DNA of 64,000 bases from Cryptomeria japonica (lineage: Eukaryota; Streptophyta; Pinopsida; Cupressales; Cupressaceae): contig NC_081414.1 in assembly GCF_030272615.1 (NCBI RefSeq), forward strand, positions 816,332,396 to 816,396,395, read 5' to 3'. Below the pieces are notes generated by a model. It did no database searches. It saw only the letters and a program-made list of their open reading frames with translations, and was not told the origin of the DNA. The translations under genes were made by a program, and so were the position numbers. Position 1 is the first letter of the stretch. Every line of letters starts with the position of its first letter. Below are positions 47,782 to 59,948 of this stretch, one piece after another.

Positions 47782-49018
47782 TGGTGCGGGAGCACCTAGT
47801 TTCAAGAAGTTTCATGAGGTCAAGAGTGATGTCATGAGTAATTTCAATAATGTTTGAGTTTATAAGGTCTATTTGAGTCGTTGTAAATCATAATGTAAGG
47901 CTATATGAGCCATTTTTCATAAATTGTCCAAAAGATCCTCATGAGGTTGAAGTGTTCCAAAGTGTGTTAAAAGACCCAAATAAGGGTAATAAGGAAGTAA
48001 AATGCATAAATGAGGAGGTCCAAATTGGTTAAAGGGTAGTTATGAGAGTTCCCAAGGATGGGAATCACTATTTAAATAATGTAATATTGATCCAAACCAA
48101 AGAGAAAGAAGGAGTACATTTTGATTGAAATTGGGAATTCAAAAACCTTTGTTTTGCAGTCCTCAAACAGTTATTTTCTCTATTTCCAGGCCTTTTACGA
48201 CCATGTAAGGCCTGGAAATGGTGTATAATTATTATGAAAAGTTAGGGAAATGAGTTAACTTTCTTTTGGCTTTGGTTTGGTGTTTTTTTATGAAGGAATG
48301 AATGACTTATGTTAGTTTTTGTAAAAACAATTTGTAAACCCTCATTTACAGAGGTGTGCGCAAGGGTTTGATCATATTCCAAATTTTAACCATGGGAAAA
48401 ATCTAAATCTTACTTATTCTGAGAGTAGATTCAAGGGGATTTTAGATGGATTTGATTTCATATTAAATGGGTTTGTATTTTGGGAGATATTTGATGCCCT
48501 AGGCAGACTGTACATGCATAATTCTTATTTTTTTGTAACAGTCAAAACGGTCTCGGTGCAAAGACCATAACTCTTAACTTCACCATTGGATTGTTCTAAA
48601 TTTTGGATATGTTTTATTAATCCTATTTATCTACATCTCCATTGGAGATATTTCAAAGATGTTGTATGGTTTGAAAGATGTGAATAACAGAATGCAGGGT
48701 ATCAAAACTGTCACAACTGGGACAGATTTGGAAGGTGATTGGAAGCATGAATTGGATGGACTCGTGATTGATTGGTATGAGTTTGTAAGGATATGGTGAA
48801 ATTTTTGTGATTAATTGAAGGTTATTTATTGAATGTTTAAGTTTATGGAATGTAAAGGTTGTAAGTATCTTTTATAAGATCGAGTAACCTACCATATTTG
48901 TTATTGATTCAATGATAAAGTGTGTTGTTACATGAGAAATGCCTCTAAAATGTTGTTCACATGATTGGATCAGCATGATCCTTGATGGTTGGTTGGTTTT
49001 CCATGATGCTCTGGATCA
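47782..49018 (+). repeat. Array LTR 1
   Basis: 1237 bp, TGGTGCGGGAGCACC to GGATCA. Contains GAGCACCTAGTTT and the CTTTTGGCTTTGG segment shared by all three copies. Confidence 0.85.
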
Positions 49019-49021
49019 AAT

Positions 49022-49033
49022 TGGTATTAGATC
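49022..49033 (+). other. Array PBS 1, decayed
   Basis: TGGTATTAGATC, two changes from the initiator-Met PBS TGGTATCAGAGC, 3 bp after LTR 1. Confidence 0.75.
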
Positions 49034-49535
49034 TAGAAGAGCCTGAGTGTGTGGGTAGAGTGCCAAAGGAGGCAATCCACACCAGGACCTAGCCCAAGAA
49101 GATTTGAAATTTTGTGTTGCTAGTGTGTTTGGTTGCAGGTGTTAATCCATCTAATTGTAGAGAAGGTGTTGGAACAGGTTAGGGAAGAACTTGGTTGTTG
49201 GTTGCCAAGAGACTAGGGAGAAAGGAGAAATAGACTCCTAGGTGAGGCAAAGGAAGTACGAGTTTGTGTGTGTGTAGTAGGAGAGGTGTATGCCCGAGGA
49301 ACACCTTGAGTTGTAGCCATTGGATAATCCATGGATGGGAGTAGTTGGGAGGTTGGACAATTCATTTCCTTTTGGAGATGTTGATTGCAGCAGAGGCATG
49401 AGAATGTTGATAAGATGAAGAGATAAAGACAAAGATGAAGGTGATGATTTTGATCCAAGATACTAATTTTTTTTCTTGCAGGTTGATGGTCCCTATGTTT
49501 CCAAGGGACTTGGAAAGCTTTCAAGGTCGGTAGTA

Positions 49536-50764
49536 TGGTGCAGGAGCACCTAGTTTTAGGAGGTTCCATGAGGTCAAGAGTGATGTCATGAGTAATTTCA
49601 ATAATGTTTGAGTTTATAAGGTCTATTTGAGTCATTGTAAATCATAATGAAAGGCTATGTAAGCCATTTTTCATTAATTGCCCAAAAGGTCCTCATGAGG
49701 TTGAAGTGTTCCAAAGTGTGTTAAAAGACCCGAGTAAGGGTAATAAGGATGTAAAATGCATAAATGAGGAGGTCCAAATTGGTTAAAGGGTAGTTATGAG
49801 AGTTACCAAGGATGGGAATCACTATTTAAATGATGTAATGTTGATCCAAACCAAAGAGAAAGAAGGAGTACATTTTGATTGAAATTGGGAATTCAAAAAC
49901 CTTTGTTTTGCAATCCTAAAACAATTATTTTCTCTATTTCCAAGCCTTGTACGGCCATGTAAGGCCTAGAAATGGTCTATAATTATTATGAAAAGTTAGG
50001 ACAATGAGTTAACTTTCTTTTGGCTTTGGTTTGGTGTTTTTTAATGAAGGAATGGATGAGGTTTTTTGTAAAAACAGTTTGTAAACCCTCGTTTATAGAG
50101 GTGTGTGCAAGGGTTTGATCATATTCCAAATTTTAACCATGGGAAAAATCTAAATCTTAGTTATTCTGAGAGTAGATTCAAGGTTATTTTAGATGGATTT
50201 GATTTCATATTAAATGGGTTTGTATTTTGGGAGATATTTGATGCCCTAGGCGGACTGTACATGCACAATTCTTGTTTTTTTGTAACAGTCAAAACGGTCT
50301 TGGTGCAGAGACCATAACTCTTAACTCCACTGTTGGATTGTTCTAAATTTTGGATACGTTTTATTAATCCTATTTATCTACATCTCCATTAGAGAGATTT
50401 CAAATACGTTGTCTGGTTTGAAAGATGTGAATAACAGAATGCAGGGTATCAAACTGTCACAACTGGGACAGATTTGGAAGGTGATTGGAAGCATAAATTG
50501 GATGGACTCATGATTGATTGGTATGAGTTTGTAAGGATATGGTGAAATTTTTGTGATTAATTGAAGGTTATTTATTGAATGTTTAAGTTTATGGAATGTA
50601 AAGGTTGTAAGTATCTTTGATAAGATTGAGGAACCTACCATATTTGTTATTGATTCAATGATAAGGTGTGTTGTTACATGAGAAATGCCTCTAAAATGTT
50701 GTTCGGATGATTGGATCAACATGATCCTTGATGGTTGGTTGGTTTTCCATGATGCTTTGCATCA
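49536..50764 (+). repeat. Array LTR 2
   Basis: 1229 bp, TGGTGCAGGAGCACC to GCATCA. It is at once the 3' LTR of the first unit and the 5' LTR of the second. Confidence 0.85.
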
Positions 50765-50767
50765 AAT

Positions 50768-50779
50768 TAGTATCAGAGC
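50768..50779 (+). other. Array PBS 2
   Basis: TAGTATCAGAGC, one change from the initiator-Met PBS. Confidence 0.8.
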
Positions 50780-51281
50780 TAGAAGAGCCCGAGTGTGTGG
50801 GTAGAGCGCTGAAGGAGGCAATCCACACCAGGACCTAGCCCAAGAAGATTTAAAATTTTGTGTTGCTAGTGTGTTTGGTTGTAGGTGTTAATCCATCTAA
50901 CTGTAGAGAAGGTGTTGGAACAGGTTAGGGAAGAACCTGGTTATTGGTTGCCAAGAGACTAGGGAGAGAGGAGAAAGAGACTCCTAGGTGAGGCAAAGGA
51001 AGTATGAGTTTGTGTGTGTGTATTAGGAGAGGTGTATGCCCGAGGAACACCTTGAGTTGTAGCCATTGGATACTCCATGGATGGGAGTAGTTGAGAGGTT
51101 GGACAGTTCGTGTCCTTTTGGAGATGTTGATTGTAGCAGAGGCATGAGAATGGTGATAAGATGAAGAGGTAAAGACAAAGATGAAGGTGATGATTTTGAT
51201 CCAAGACACTGTTTTTTTTTCTTGCAGGTTGATGGTCCCTATGTTTCCAAGGGACTTGGAAAGCTTTCAAGGTTGGCAGTA

Positions 51282-52499
51282 TGGTGCAGGAGCACCTAGT
51301 TTTAGGAGGTTCCATGAGGTCAAGAGTGATGCCATGAGTAATTTAAATAATTTTTGAGTTTATAAGGTCTATTTGAGTCGTTGCAAATCATAATGTAAGG
51401 CTATGTAAGCCATTTTTCATAAATTGCCCAAAAGGTCCTCATGAGGTCGAAGTGTTTCAAAGTGTGTTAAAAGACCCGAATAAGGATAATAAGGATGTAA
51501 AATGCATAAATGAGGAGGTCCAAATTGGTTAAAGGGTAGTTATGAGAGTTCCTATGGATGGGAATCACTATCCAAACCGAAGAGAAGAAAGAAGTATATT
51601 TTGATTGAAATTGGGAATTCAAAAACCTTTGTTTTGTAGTCCTAAAACAGTTATTTTCTCTATTTCCAGGCCTTGTATAGACATGCAAGGCCTGTAAAAT
51701 GGTGTATAATTGTTATGAAAAGTTAGGGCAATGAGTTAAATTTCTTTTGGCTTTGGTTTGGTGTTTTTTTACGAAGGAATGAATGAGTTATGTTAGTTTT
51801 TGTAAAAACAGTTTGTAAACCCTCATTTATAGAGGTGTGTGCAAGGGTTTGATCATATTTAAAATTTTAACCATGGGAAAAATCTAAATATTAGTTATTT
51901 TGAGAGTAGATTCAAGGTTATTTTTGATGGATTTGATTTCATATTTAATGGGTTTGTATTTTGGGAGATATTTGATGCCCTTGGCGAACTGTACACGCAC
52001 GATTCTTGTTTTTCTGTATAAGTCAAAACAGTCTCGGTGCAGAGACCATAACTCTTAACTCCACCATTGGATTGTTCTAAATTTTTGATATGTTTTATTA
52101 ATCCTATTTATCTACATCTCCACTAGAGAGATTTCAAAGATGTTGTTTGGTTTGAAAGATGTGAATAACAGAATGCAGGGTATCAAAACTGTCACAACTG
52201 GGACAAATTTGGAAGGTGATTTGAAGCATGAATTGGATGGACTCATGGTTGATCGGTATGAGTTTGTAAAGATATGGTGAAATTTTTGTGATTAATTGAA
52301 GGTTATTTATTGAATGTTTAAGTTTATGAAATGTAAAGGTTGTAAGTATCTTTGATAAGATCGAGGAACCTACCATATTTGTTATTGATTCAATGATAAG
52401 GTGTGTTGTTACATGAAAAATGCCACTAGAATGTTGTTCAGATGATTGGATCAGCATGATCCTTGATGGTTGGTTGGTTTTCCATGATTCTCTGCATCA
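51282..52499 (+). repeat. Array LTR 3
   Basis: 1218 bp, TGGTGCAGGAGCACC to GCATCA. It lacks about 20 bp present near the middle of LTRs 1 and 2 (after GGGAATCACTAT, near 51570). Confidence 0.85.
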
Positions 52500-52517
52500 T
52501 AAAGTCAAATAATTTTT

Positions 52518-52655
52518 TTTTCTTACTTTTTCTTTTCTAGATACATGTAACAAATTGCTTATTCAAAAGCTTTCCATGCAAAAAGAGATTGTTGTATCTC
52601 ATTTGTTTCATGTCCATGTTTATACACAACTCGATAAACCATAGATGACTATAAT
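52518..52655 (-). repeat. Right arm of the large inverted repeat
   Basis: Reverse complement of 47555-47690. Without the LTR array the loop between the arms would be only about 110 bp. Confidence 0.8.
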
Positions 52656-53976
52656 AGTTTGGTGGTGGAATTTTAGGGCTTTACCACCTACATGATTTAT
52701 AAGGCCACTAATATCCACACCAACATTGAGGAAAGGTGAATCTAATTGATCCAACTCTTTAAGAGATTGAATACAGATTTGACTAGTGTTCCTCCTTGAG
52801 TTGAGTTGAAATTGGATTTGAAGTTGTAAAAGTTATAAGGTAAAACAATAGAGAATTGAATCAAAATAATAATAATAGAATGTTCCAAACTTCACGCAGA
52901 GCCTTAGATAGAATTCTGAGAAGAGAAAATCGATCAAAACATGTAGCTAAAAAATTCAAACCAAATTGTTGGGACTAGGAGGGTAGGGTGCCCTAGTCCT
53001 GTAACTTTTGGGTAGACAGGCGAGATGTTTTCTAGAAATTAGGAAGATGCATATAATTCACTATCAGAAGACCAGGTTGAATTCTCAAGACTAGGGTGGT
53101 GGGAGCTACCTAGTCTTCCTCTTTTTGTGCTATCAAAAGCTAAACCTATTTGTCGTTGTCTATTCTGTCAAAATCTTTGATTGTAGCACTTGAATCAATC
53201 TCCTACACACAAAAGAGAGAAAAGGGTTGTGGATAGGGGTTTGCCTTGTGCCAAACTCCATTTTAATAATTAACATTGAATTGAATTGAAATAAGAAATG
53301 TAAATATTGAAGTAAATGTTGGAAGATATACCTCAATTCTGCAATGGTTGATAGAAGATTGATGATGTGATGCTCTTTAGATGTGATCACAAATGTTGAA
53401 TGTAATAACATGTCAAACACATGAACAACCTAGTCAAGCATACATGTTTCATAAATATTGATGTGACACAACTACTCCATGATGCTTGGGATATGGTTGT
53501 AAGATGCACAAATGGTGTGACTGCTTGAGAATGCTTGACAGATGCACAAATGGTGGGGTATAAGTGTGATATAGTGTGGATGTCAAAATGAATTTATAGG
53601 ATGCCCTTATATAAGGTTTCCTAGGTAAATTATTGACTAGGTTAACTTCCAATAGTCAAGTAGAGCTGCGGGGACCAAAATCCATCAAGGAGGGGAAATG
53701 CTCGTACATATTTGAAATGGTTCTTTTTAAAGGAGGACCAGAGAAATGGGGATGTATTGGTCCAAATAGGGGTTCCCCAATGCTCTTGTCTTGCAAAAAT
53801 ACGACAAACAAACCAACAAATAAGGAGTCATAACCTTGGGATGGGGTCCAATCGGCTATGCAACTAGGTGACATCAGGTTTGGAGTAAAAAGGGGCCAAA
53901 ACAGGTCTAGGGGGAATGAAGATGGGACACGCTAAAGTAGGAGCACAAATATGAGGTGTGAATTATACAGGGTTAC
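52656..53976. other. Intergenic region with two short hairpins, no gene seen
   Basis: No supported coding stretch. Two hairpins share the same arm: GGACTAGG/CCTAGTCC at 52972-52999 and AAGACTAGG/CCTAGTCTT at 53087-53117. Confidence 0.55.
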
Positions 53977-54988
53977 TGTATACACATAAAAATGGTTATG
54001 AGCAATTAAATAAATATTTTATATCTATTTAATAATTATTCTTCTATTAAATAGTTAATTTGAAAAGATTAATTTATTTAATTCATTTCGTGTCTTTCTA
54101 TTAATTAATTTAATTGAAATAATTAATTAATTCATTCATCTATCCTATTCTTCTAGATATTTAATTATACTTTTAACCAAGTTAATTTAATATCTAATAT
54201 TTAATTATCTCCTCCAATCAATTGAATATCTAATATTTAATGGTTATTCTCCTATCATGTAGTCTCAAATATTAAATAATTTCTTAAATTATTTAATCTC
54301 CCTTTTCCAACTCACCTTCCATCTCCACTTCATCTACCCTTTGCCAACTCATCAAACACGTGGCTAGGGAAATTAATATTTCTTAAATATTAATTCATCA
54401 TTTATCTTCAACCTCCAAATTCAATGAATATTGTGTATGTACACATATTTCATAACCATTTCCTATATTCTCTCCAACACTCCCTACATCTTAGGAAGGA
54501 CTTGAGTCCACTTGTCCTATCGTGCTTAAATCTTCTCCAACCATCCCTAGATTCCCTCAATCAGCAACCCAGTCAAGGTGAGATGAGTGACACTTGTCTT
54601 CTCCTTCCCCCTTTCTCTCAACCTTCACCTTTGCTCACAACCATCCAAATCTACAGATCTGATCATGACTGTTGATCTAAGCCACATCATCTCATCCTCT
54701 CAAAGTCTATAAAATCAAGAGCTTCAGTTGAGAGAGAGTTAGACTTCAAGGGACTTCAAGTGCATTTTCAAGCAAATCATTTATAAAACTTATGCATCCG
54801 TGAATTTTAATCTTGAAGCAAATAGCAATTAGCATTTTAGCATAATCATGTAGAATTGCATATCATAGTATCAGTTAACTATCAGTTATCAGTCCATTCT
54901 TCATATGCCATCTTGGAAGCTATCAATGCATTGTCTGAGAGCACAACATCTGCAACCAGAAACAATGGAGTTAGGATACAATGAGACA
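53977..54988 (+). repeat. LTR-like sequence related to the element C LTR
   Basis: Starts TGTATACACATAAAAATGG and shows the same AT-rich ATTTAATTA tracts, a TATA box at 54708-54714, and the CTGAGAGC...GGA...ATGAGACA end seen in the element C LTR. A CACGTG G-box lies at 54357-54362. No target duplication or PBS could be confirmed, so the ends are tentative. Confidence 0.4.
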
Positions 54989-55759
54989 TAAACCATGAAG
55001 GTAATATTAGTATTTTTATTTCATATGTATTTCACGTAGTTTCATTGGTTGAGTTTGGATTTCATGTAGCATTTCCATTGGTATTTTTTGAAACTAACTT
55101 GTTGCAGTTAGCATTCTGATGATGAAATTTGAGTCGACACAGTTACAATTTATGATGCTACAACAATGAAAAATTATCAAAGTTTGAGTATGCAAGCGTA
55201 ATTACATCCATAGAACAATTTTGATTTCAAGTTGAAAAGGTTTTTGTTTTATACAAGGTAGTTTTGCCTCTTTAGATTTTTTGTGTATTGTTTGTTAAAT
55301 AAAAATAAAAACACTTGTAGAAGGCTTTAAGGTTATTTGTTAATTTAGTTTATAAAAAGCTATTATGAGCCTTACCTTGAGATTCTTGAAAGTTGTAAAC
55401 CTAGAACGGTAGATGAGTCTTTTGAGATCTCAAAACTTTAGAAATTTTGTGTTTCCTTCATGCAATAAAAAATTACTATAATCAATATTGTCAAGGATTA
55501 TTGAAGTCTCCATTATACATTTGTTGTGAAGAATGTTACAATTAATTCCTCCCATTCAAGGAATATATTAATTTGTCACTTTCAAAATCTTTCATTTTTA
55601 AATTATGTGGCACCTTTTCAAATAAGAAACATCTCAATGTTTGGATAGTTTATTCTTTGCCAATAACAATTCTCCTTTCAAATTTACCTATAGCTTCCGT
55701 CTATGACGTTTTTTTTTTCAAAATACATTGCTTCTAACTAGAAAGCATGAAAGTTGAGA
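54989..55759. other. AT-rich region, no gene seen
   Basis: No coding stretch or recognisable repeat. Confidence 0.5.
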
Positions 55760-56050
55760 AAATGATTAAGTAAAGTAAGTTACAACAAATATGAAACAAA
55801 ACAATGCATAAGCTTTGATAAAAGGGATATTAATAGGATCTTCAAAGAGGGAGGTCTAGTTCTCGAGTGGGATGTAGACAAAGCCAAATTTGTGTGACAC
55901 TCCAAATTTGATGCTATCTGGAGTGGTCCATATGTCATCACAAGTTGCAAGGAGGCCAATGCATTTCATCTCTCTAAGTTTGATGGTGAGGTTCTTCCAA
56001 TTCCAGTGAATAGGATTCATCTCAAGCCTTGCTTGCAAAGAGGGTCTTGA
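55760..56050 (+). pseudogene. Gypsy integrase C-terminal fragment
   Basis: A plus-strand frame with a TGA near 55892 reads KQCISFDKR, GGLVLEWD, FDAIWSGPYVITS and FDGEVLPIPVNRIHLKPC, then a TGA at 56048. This is the GPY/F-type C-terminal module that follows the integrase core in Ty3/gypsy Pol. The core is missing upstream. It is distinct from the tails of elements B and C. Confidence 0.75.
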
Positions 56051-56465
56051 TGACAAATGCAAATCTTAGATCATAGGATCTCTTGCTTTCATAAGTGCTT
56101 TCACACCTACTACATCCTCCTTAAGAGAATGTATGCTCTAGTTCTAGCTTTCCTCCAAGTGTAGGCACACACATGTTTTAGGTCCTCTCAGTGACTCAAT
56201 GCCCAATAGATGCTCAAGGTTTTTGGATCTCATGCTTAGCGGGCAAGAATCCCATACAGGTCGCCAAAATGTTGTCATTTTATGACACCCTTGGTCCATT
56301 ACCAAGAATTGATCAGAGATATGTTCCATGGAATAGCGTTTCCCTAGTTGATCAAGTGTGGAGTCAAGAAATCAATAAAATGTTGAAGTGTTCTCTTGTC
56401 ATGAGGTGGACTTCCGACTTTCTCCCTTTACCCTTGTATATTGCCTTCACACCTTGGAGTCCATT

Positions 56466-57075
56466 GGTCCTTTCTCCTTCCCTCTTCCTTCTTTGGAATT
56501 CCAGATTTAGGGATTTGAGGAACCAATCTACCTCTTCCCTTTTTTAGAAGAGGTATCTTGTCTTCCCGAACCTTGAAATCCAAACTTTCATTCCTTCCTG
56601 AATTTCAAGATATGGGGAACTAGTCTACCCCTTCCCTTTTGGGAAGAGGTATCCTATCTCCCCAAACTCCGAAACTCGAACTTCCCTTCCTTTCCGAATT
56701 TCAGTATTCGGGGAACCAGTCCACTTCTTCCCTTTTGGGAAGAGATATCATGTCTCTCCAAACCCCAAAACCAAGACTCTCCTTCTATTCCAGATTTTAG
56801 GATTTGGGGAACTAATCTACCCCTTCCCTTTTGGGAAGAGGTATCTTGTCTTCCTGAACCTTGAAACTTGGACTTCCCTTCCTTTTCGGATTTTGAGATT
56901 TAGAGAACTAGTCTACCCCTTCCATTTTGGGAAGAGGTATACTTGTCTCCCTGGATGCCAAAGCCTGAACTTCCCTTCCTTTCTGAATTTCGGGATTCGG
57001 GGAACCAATCTACCCATTCCCTTTTGGGAAGAGGTATCATGTCTCCTCCAACCCTAAAATCCGAAGTCCTCTTAT
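56466..57075. repeat. 96-bp tandem repeat, about six units
   Basis: The marker GAAGAGGTATC (GAAGAGATATC in one unit) recurs at 56547, 56643, 56739, 56835, 56931 and 57028: four intervals of exactly 96 bp and one of 97. Units are roughly 85% alike by eye and contain CTTCCCTTTTGGGAAGAG, a short dyad. One plus-strand frame stays open from about 56600 to 56940, giving a 32-residue repeat with FPFGKRY and SLPFRI. Confidence 0.92.
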
Positions 57076-57740
57076 CTCCTCCCTCTCACCGCTTCGAACT
57101 TCAAGGTTCCTGACTCTTCTCCCTTTGCAACATTTTCCTAAAAGTCAAATGCCCAAACTCCGGAGACTACAACACTTCCAGATGGCATGATCAACACACA
57201 ATGCTCTTAATGCTCCCCTTGGTAAACTTTTTATACGTTGGAAACTTTCTCCCCTTTTGACAATTAGCAAATTCTAACCTCCATACATGCATTGGGATCA
57301 TTCATGCAACTGGAGTTTGTGCATCTTCAAGCTATTTCAATTGATTCTTTGTGTCATTTGAGGGTGGGGAGAGGAAAATCTCTTATCTCGGTGCATCACC
57401 TCCTTTCATTTTAGCATTTCATTCTTCCCCTTTCCTCTACAAGCTATTGGGATAGGTTTAGAAGTAGAATATGGAGTGTTGAATTGGTTCAACACCTACA
57501 ATTGGATTAAGAAGGAAGTTGGCCTTCTCTGAAGGTTCAACCCCTTTGTGCAAGGTCTCACACTTTGGGGTTGTTTCCATGTTTCATGAGGCTGCTAAGT
57601 TGGTAACTTAGCAAGGATGAAAACTTTCATGACAACAATTTCATTGCCAAGCTGCATTGTGTCACTACTTCTCCCACATAAAGATAAAAATTTTCACTAA
57701 GGTATCCAAATGGTGAACATAGTTTCATCTTTAAAGGATT
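57076..57740. other. Region without supported gene
   Basis: Mixed composition, no domain recognised on either strand. Confidence 0.5.
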
Positions 57741-58930
57741 TGTTAAACACCTTACAAGATTGAGATGGGGGTGAATCATACCAGAACTTCAAAATAGATT
57801 AATAATAAACAACATCAACTTAGCTATAACACATTAATCAACAACACATAAGCATCAACCATCAACACATGAACACCAAATTTATATGGAAAACCCAAAA
57901 TGATAATCTAACTCACAATATGAATAACAATGTTTACAACATTCTAGGCTTACTACCAAGGAGTACCAACAGCTAAAGGACCTGCAAAGCTAAGGCACAC
58001 AACCTTAGGCAACACACAAAGAGGACTTTCTCAATTGAAGATCATTTCTTTAGGACAAGATACAAACTATTGCCAAAGGACTCATTGTCAGTCAACAATG
58101 AATGAAGTAGTTGAATTGAAATTAAGAAGGATTAACCTGAACATGAAATTGTCCTTCAACAACTGGATCAAGTGACCAACATCATGGAAAATGTCTCTGA
58201 TAATCTTCACTGTCACAACACACTGTCTTGCAGAATATGTCACCTTCAAAGCTCTTCTCAAATTGACTTCCACGCAACTACAAACTCAAATCTGCTTGCA
58301 AATCATTTGCATACACTTCTCACACAGTCCACTTTTTCATCACCACATAATTCATCCATTTGCACATCTTAAATATGAGATACAACATCAAAATCCCAAT
58401 TAAGGGTCGGTCAAAATAAAATAAGCCATATTACACAAACTAAGCCACTTGGACCTAAAATACTTAAATTAGTCCTTTTTGGGAGAAAGAGAGAACCAAA
58501 AATTTTTGCAATACATCCTTCCATGATTGATACATCGATAAGCACACACAAACACATTCTTCGAAGTTGTTACCAAATGTAACGTGTAGAAATAACAACT
58601 AGTTGACCACATAACCTCTTTCGATGCAAAATACTCAATGCAAATCTCCACACACCATGGTGAGACCCAAAGCATCTCAACACAAGTTCCAACACATATC
58701 TAGACCAAAAGAATATGATCCACTAAACCGCAACACAACCAAAAACATATTCAGAGGGTACCAAAAGCTTTCTGAACCATCCTAAATACAAGATGTCACA
58801 ACCAACACCAAAAACATTAACTGCAACACACAACACAATCTGCAACAACCAAGAGCATATCCGAACCAACATCCATCTGGATAACTAGGTTTGACATCAA
58901 TGACAACCATACCAGCTCATGCTTCCAATA
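57741..58930 (-). repeat. LTR of the element E family, minus strand, probably solo and old
   Basis: Family words are present: minus-strand TTGTCATTGATGTC near the start, a GAAAACCCAAAA-type segment, and GATTCACCCCCATCTCAATC before the end (G-run 57767-57771). The ends are placed by alignment with the other family members. Flanks GGATT and GGAGC do not make a clean duplication. Confidence 0.55.
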
Positions 58931-59948
58931 GGAGCATCATAATACCAGTGAAAAAAATAATCTACAAACAAAATGTCTTCTTACACAACTTCAACACAAG
59001 ATCTCATCTATTGCCTCACTCTCTAATCTGGTGCCTTTTCTCTATTCCTCCAATATTATAGATGACATAACTTGATTCTTCTTAGCTGGAAGGGGTAGCT
59101 TGTTCGAGATAATTGTTCTATGGTGCTAGTCTTGTTGCTCCCATTGTGGTTAATGATTTATTGTTTGTTTATTGGTTTGACAAGTGGACTATTTTGTTGT
59201 CCATTTTGCCTCTGTTGCAAGATTTTTAAGCTAGTAGAGGTGCTTTTAACAACTATTTCGGTTACTATTATTTACTCTTGCAATTGTTCACCTTAACATT
59301 GCTTGTAATAGATTTGATGATGTTTTTATTTTAGCTCCGACTGTATTAGCACCTTGTCTGTTTTCACATCGGCTGATCTATGTACATAATTTGATTTGCT
59401 TTATTCAATAATAAAAAGTTAAAAAAACAAACAATGCCTAATTACTAGAGGGGCTGTCTATTCTCCATACAAAAAAATACCTAATTAAAAACACAAAATC
59501 TGCAAATCACAACAGATTTTTACTAGTTCGGTCCTCTTAATCTGCTTTCTCAATGTTGTAAAAATGTAAAAAATTTGCTGAAAAACAATTGTATTATACA
59601 AATTTGTATTTTTAATCAAGTATTATTTTATATGAAAAATAGCCACGAACATTATTAGAACCCCTCAAATTCAAATTCAAAAATTAGATGTTAAAAACAT
59701 AAGTTAAAACTTGTAAAAATTAAAAGAAAGAACTCCTACTTGTATTTAAAATATCCATCGTTCGGAGGTTCGAAACGCCTAAACGAAACAACCCAACTAC
59801 CTAGACAAGCCGGTGTGCGAAACAGCTTTACGTTTTACTTAAAACGGCAGGTGAGACAGACCACGAGAAACACATACAGTGGTCTAACTCTCCAGGGTTT
59901 CAAGGGTTTGCAGGCTCGTTCTTCGTTGCAATAAACAGCTTGGCGGCT
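58931..59948. other. Upstream region of the UBA2-like gene
   Basis: Between about 59040 and 59430 lies a T-rich segment ending in TTCAATAATAAAAAG and an A-run; it resembles the 3' end of a LINE or transcript. From 59431 on is the presumed promoter and leader of the RNA-binding protein gene. No certain TATA box; TTATATG near 59630 is a weak candidate. Two AGGGTTT words (telo-box-like) lie at about 59894-59910, in the likely 5' leader. Confidence 0.4.

Larger units (their letters stand above)
47782..52499 (+). mobile_element. LTR-internal-LTR-internal-LTR array of a short non-autonomous element
   Basis: Three LTRs (47782-49018, 49536-50764, 51282-52499) are separated by two internal segments of about 517 bp, giving a 1.75-kb period. 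Each internal segment begins with an initiator-Met-type PBS. The internal segments have no supportable coding capacity. Flanks GAAAG (47777-47781) and TAAAG (52500-52504) agree at four of five positions, which suggests one insertion that later expanded by unequal recombination between LTRs. It lies in the loop of the inverted repeat 47555/52655. Confidence 0.85.

Noticed and set aside
49213-51315. Minus-strand frames of 140 and 118 residues repeated in both internal segments of the LTR array
   Set aside because: Their similarity follows from the duplication of the DNA; they differ in length, have no family match and run against the PBS orientation.
53977-54988. Complete solo LTR with target duplication
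   Set aside because: Flanks GTTAC and TAAAC do not match, and neither PBS nor polypurine tract is present; kept only as a tentative LTR-like repeat.
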